From JBOGED01 sp050743625 (lineage in GTDB: Bacteria; Actinomycetota; Nitriliruptoria; Euzebyales; Egibacteraceae), in NCBI GenBank assembly GCA_050743625.1, contig JBOGED010000477.1, positions 1 to 5,472 on the forward strand: DNA of 5,472 bases, read 5' to 3'. The translations under genes were made by a program, and so were the position numbers. Below the pieces are notes generated by a model that saw only the letters and a program-made list of their open reading frames with translations, made no database searches and was not told the DNA's origin. The stretch's first letter is position 1; every line of letters starts with the position of its first letter. Positions 4,298-5,472 of the stretch are shown one piece after another.

Positions 4298-5161
4298 TCA
4301 CGGGCGAAAGGCGTCGCTGTGGTCACGGGCGAAGTCGGCGACGGTGCGGGGCTCTCGGCCGAGGAGCACTCGCACCACGTCGGTGGTCGCCGAGGCCGCG
4401 CCCTGGCGCAACAAGCGCCACAGGACCTCCAGCTGTCCGGCCAGCCACTCGGGCGCCCCGGCCCGCAGCATCGCCCCGCGTGCCCCGGAATCCGGAACGG
4501 CCACGTACTCGACCGGCTGGCCTGCGGCCGTGGACAGCTGCGCGGCGACGTCGTGATACGTGAGAGCCTCCGGCCCGGTGAGCGTGTACGTCCGGCCTTC
4601 GTGACCGCCTGTCGTGAGCGTCACCACGGCCACGGCAGCAACGTCCCGCGGGTCGATCAGCGTCACCTTGGCATCGCCCGCCGGGGCGAACAACCGGCCG
4701 AGGCGGCAGACCGTCTCCGCCGAGGCGAGAAGGTTGGACATGTAGGTGCTCGGGCGCAGGATCACGAACGGGATTCCCGACCGCCGAAGGTGCTGCTCGA
4801 TCCGCCCGTGCGCGTCCCAAAACGCCAGGGGTGAGCCGATCTCGGCGCCGTTCGCCCCTAGCTTGACGATCCGCCCGACGGCCGCGGCGGCCGCGGCGTC
4901 GATCACGTTGGTCTCGAACTCCACCTGGCGCGGATGGTTGGGGCTGCAGAGGAACACCCGTTCCACGCCGTCGAGCGCTCGATGAATCGAGTCGGGGTTG
5001 GTGAGATCGCCGGGGGCGAGGTCGACGCCATCGCCCAGGACGTCGGTCGCCAGCGCCGTGTCCCGCTTCAGCACACGTACTGGGATGCCACGCTCCCGCA
5101 GCCCCGCCACCACGTGCGAGCCCACGGTGCCTGTGCCGCCAGTGACCAGAATGCGTGTCAT
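4298..5161 (-). CDS. NmrA-like NAD(P)-binding oxidoreductase (atypical SDR)
   Basis: Seen: 287 aa, full length for NmrA-like/SDR-a5-type proteins. It begins MTRILVTGGTGTVG: strand 1 and the GxxGxxG dinucleotide loop at 8-14. VRVLKRD ends strand 2, where the basic pair favours NADP(H). GDLTNPDSIHRALDGVERVF is the GDL..P.sl..Al.Gv..vf block (51-70). Later blocks are RIVKLGANGAE, FWDAHGRIEQHLRRSGIPFV with LRPSTYMSNLL, and the IDPRDVA strand (159-165), all typical. Known: the family covers NAD(P)H-dependent reductases and redox-sensing regulators; no catalytic Tyr-x-x-x-Lys is seen, as usual for NmrA-like proteins, so enzyme or sensor cannot be decided. The start at 5161 is supported by GGAGGT 5 nt upstream; the frame is open further upstream only as a shadow of the FAD oxidase. 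Its ATG overlaps that gene's TGA (ATGA), implying translational coupling. Intact. Confidence 0.93.
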   Translation of the reverse strand: MTRILVTGGTGTVGSHVVAGLRERGIPVRVLKRDTALATDVLGDGVDLAPGDLTNPDSIHRALDGVERVFLCSPNHPRQVEFETNVIDAAAAAAVGRIVKLGANGAEIGSPLAFWDAHGRIEQHLRRSGIPFVILRPSTYMSNLLASAETVCRLGRLFAPAGDAKVTLIDPRDVAAVAVVTLTTGGHEGRTYTLTGPEALTYHDVAAQLSTAAGQPVEYVAVPDSGARGAMLRAGAPEWLAGQLEVLWRLLRQGAASATTDVVRVLLGREPRTVADFARDHSDAFRP

Positions 5162-5472
5162 CGTGCACCTCCAGATGGTGGGATGTTTGCGTTGAGGCGA
5201 AAGAAGTTGGTGGGGTCGTACCGATCCTTGAGCGCGGTCAGCCGCGGCAGGCGCGCGCCGTAGGCCTTGGCGACCTCCGTGGTGTCCTCGTCGGAGAGGA
5301 AGTTCGCGTACACCCCCGTGCCGTACGGGCGCAGCGCCTCCCACTGCTTAGTCAGGGGCTGGGCATAAATGACGTTGCTGTTTCCGACCGCAGCCGCCCA
5401 CCCGCTCGCCTCGCGGCGTTCCCGGTGTGATGTGCCTGCTCGGGCGCATCCGCCCGTAATCGCACACCCGCC
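5158..5472 (-). CDS. FAD-linked oxidase, C-terminal BBE domain (5' part outside window)
   Basis: Seen: 104 codons open from the window edge to TGA 5158-5160. The last 60 residues carry the berberine-bridge-enzyme-like C-terminus: QWEALRPYGTGVYANFLSDE, then the AYG....RL..LK block, then KDRYDPTNFFRLNANIPP, the near-invariant Y-DP-N-(L/F)-F-R-x-N-x-NI-P ending. Known: this tail closes FAD-dependent (PCMH-type, often covalently flavinylated) oxidases that act on alcohols, sugars or natural-product intermediates. The FAD-binding and substrate domains lie outside the window, so the substrate is open. The stretch nearest the edge (before VGNSN) matches the family less well, with only a weak TSHRERR where A(F/Y)xHR is expected. 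The gene ends in a 4-bp ATGA overlap with the NmrA-like gene and probably heads the unit. This real frame was hidden by a longer shadow frame on the same strand. Confidence 0.85.
   Translation of the reverse strand, partial: GGCAITGGCARAGTSHRERREASGWAAAVGNSNVIYAQPLTKQWEALRPYGTGVYANFLSDEDTTEVAKAYGARLPRLTALKDRYDPTNFFRLNANIPPSGGAR
5167..5172 (-). promoter_or_regulatory. Strong ribosome-binding site of the NmrA-like gene
   Basis: Minus-strand GGAGGT, 5 nt before ATG 5161. It lies inside the last codons of the FAD oxidase and fixes the NmrA-like start, ruling out the upstream in-frame extension. Confidence 0.8.

Noticed and set aside
3809..4834. 341-codon plus-strand frame
   Set aside because: It lies antisense to the methyltransferase and NmrA-like genes and has shadow composition (rich in R, H, G, P) with no domain pattern.
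5162..5344. 61-residue N-terminal extension of the NmrA-like protein
   Set aside because: Another frame here encodes an unmistakable BBE-domain tail, and a strong ribosome-binding site marks ATG 5161.

Overview
The window is GC-rich throughout, its genes favour codons ending in G or C, and it carries an actinobacterial-type bifunctional dCTP deaminase/dUTPase. Together these point to an actinomycete chromosome (Actinomycetota). I cannot name a genus. There is no phage, IS or CRISPR core, and the layout is that of an ordinary chromosomal segment with several decaying genes.

Layout. (1) Positions 1-1051, plus strand: the C-terminal part of a GNAT acetyltransferase that enters from outside the window, followed directly by a shortened alpha/beta-hydrolase-like frame. 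That frame seems to have lost its start codon and an internal segment. (2) 1175-1744, minus strand: an intact dcd, divergent from a tRNA-Gly(CCC) gene at 1820-1890. (3) 1891-2657: a perfect inverted repeat just downstream of the tRNA, then a small plus-strand two-gene module that looks like a BrnT-type toxin followed by an antitoxin-like protein. (4) 2658-3085: a gene-free stretch, visibly less GC-rich, holding a run of hairpins and palindromes. (5) 3086-4282: two convergent broken genes. One is a plus-strand conserved-hypothetical protein with a single-base frameshift. The other is a minus-strand class I methyltransferase interrupted by a stop inside a 10-bp tandem repeat and by a second frameshift. 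Their 3' ends appear fused tail to tail with both native stops missing. (6) 4298-5472, minus strand: an intact NmrA-like NAD(P)-binding protein and, upstream, the C-terminus of an FAD-linked (BBE-type) oxidase that runs off the window edge.

The minus-strand genes form a tight transcription unit in the order FAD oxidase, NmrA-like reductase, methyltransferase (4-bp ATGA overlap, then a 15-bp gap). This resembles a small-molecule tailoring or redox cassette; its substrate cannot be read from sequence. I found no convincing new system. The points most worth a second look are the hairpin cluster at 2760-3019, the fused gene tails near 3480, and the ATGA-to-ATAA start loss at 578-581.
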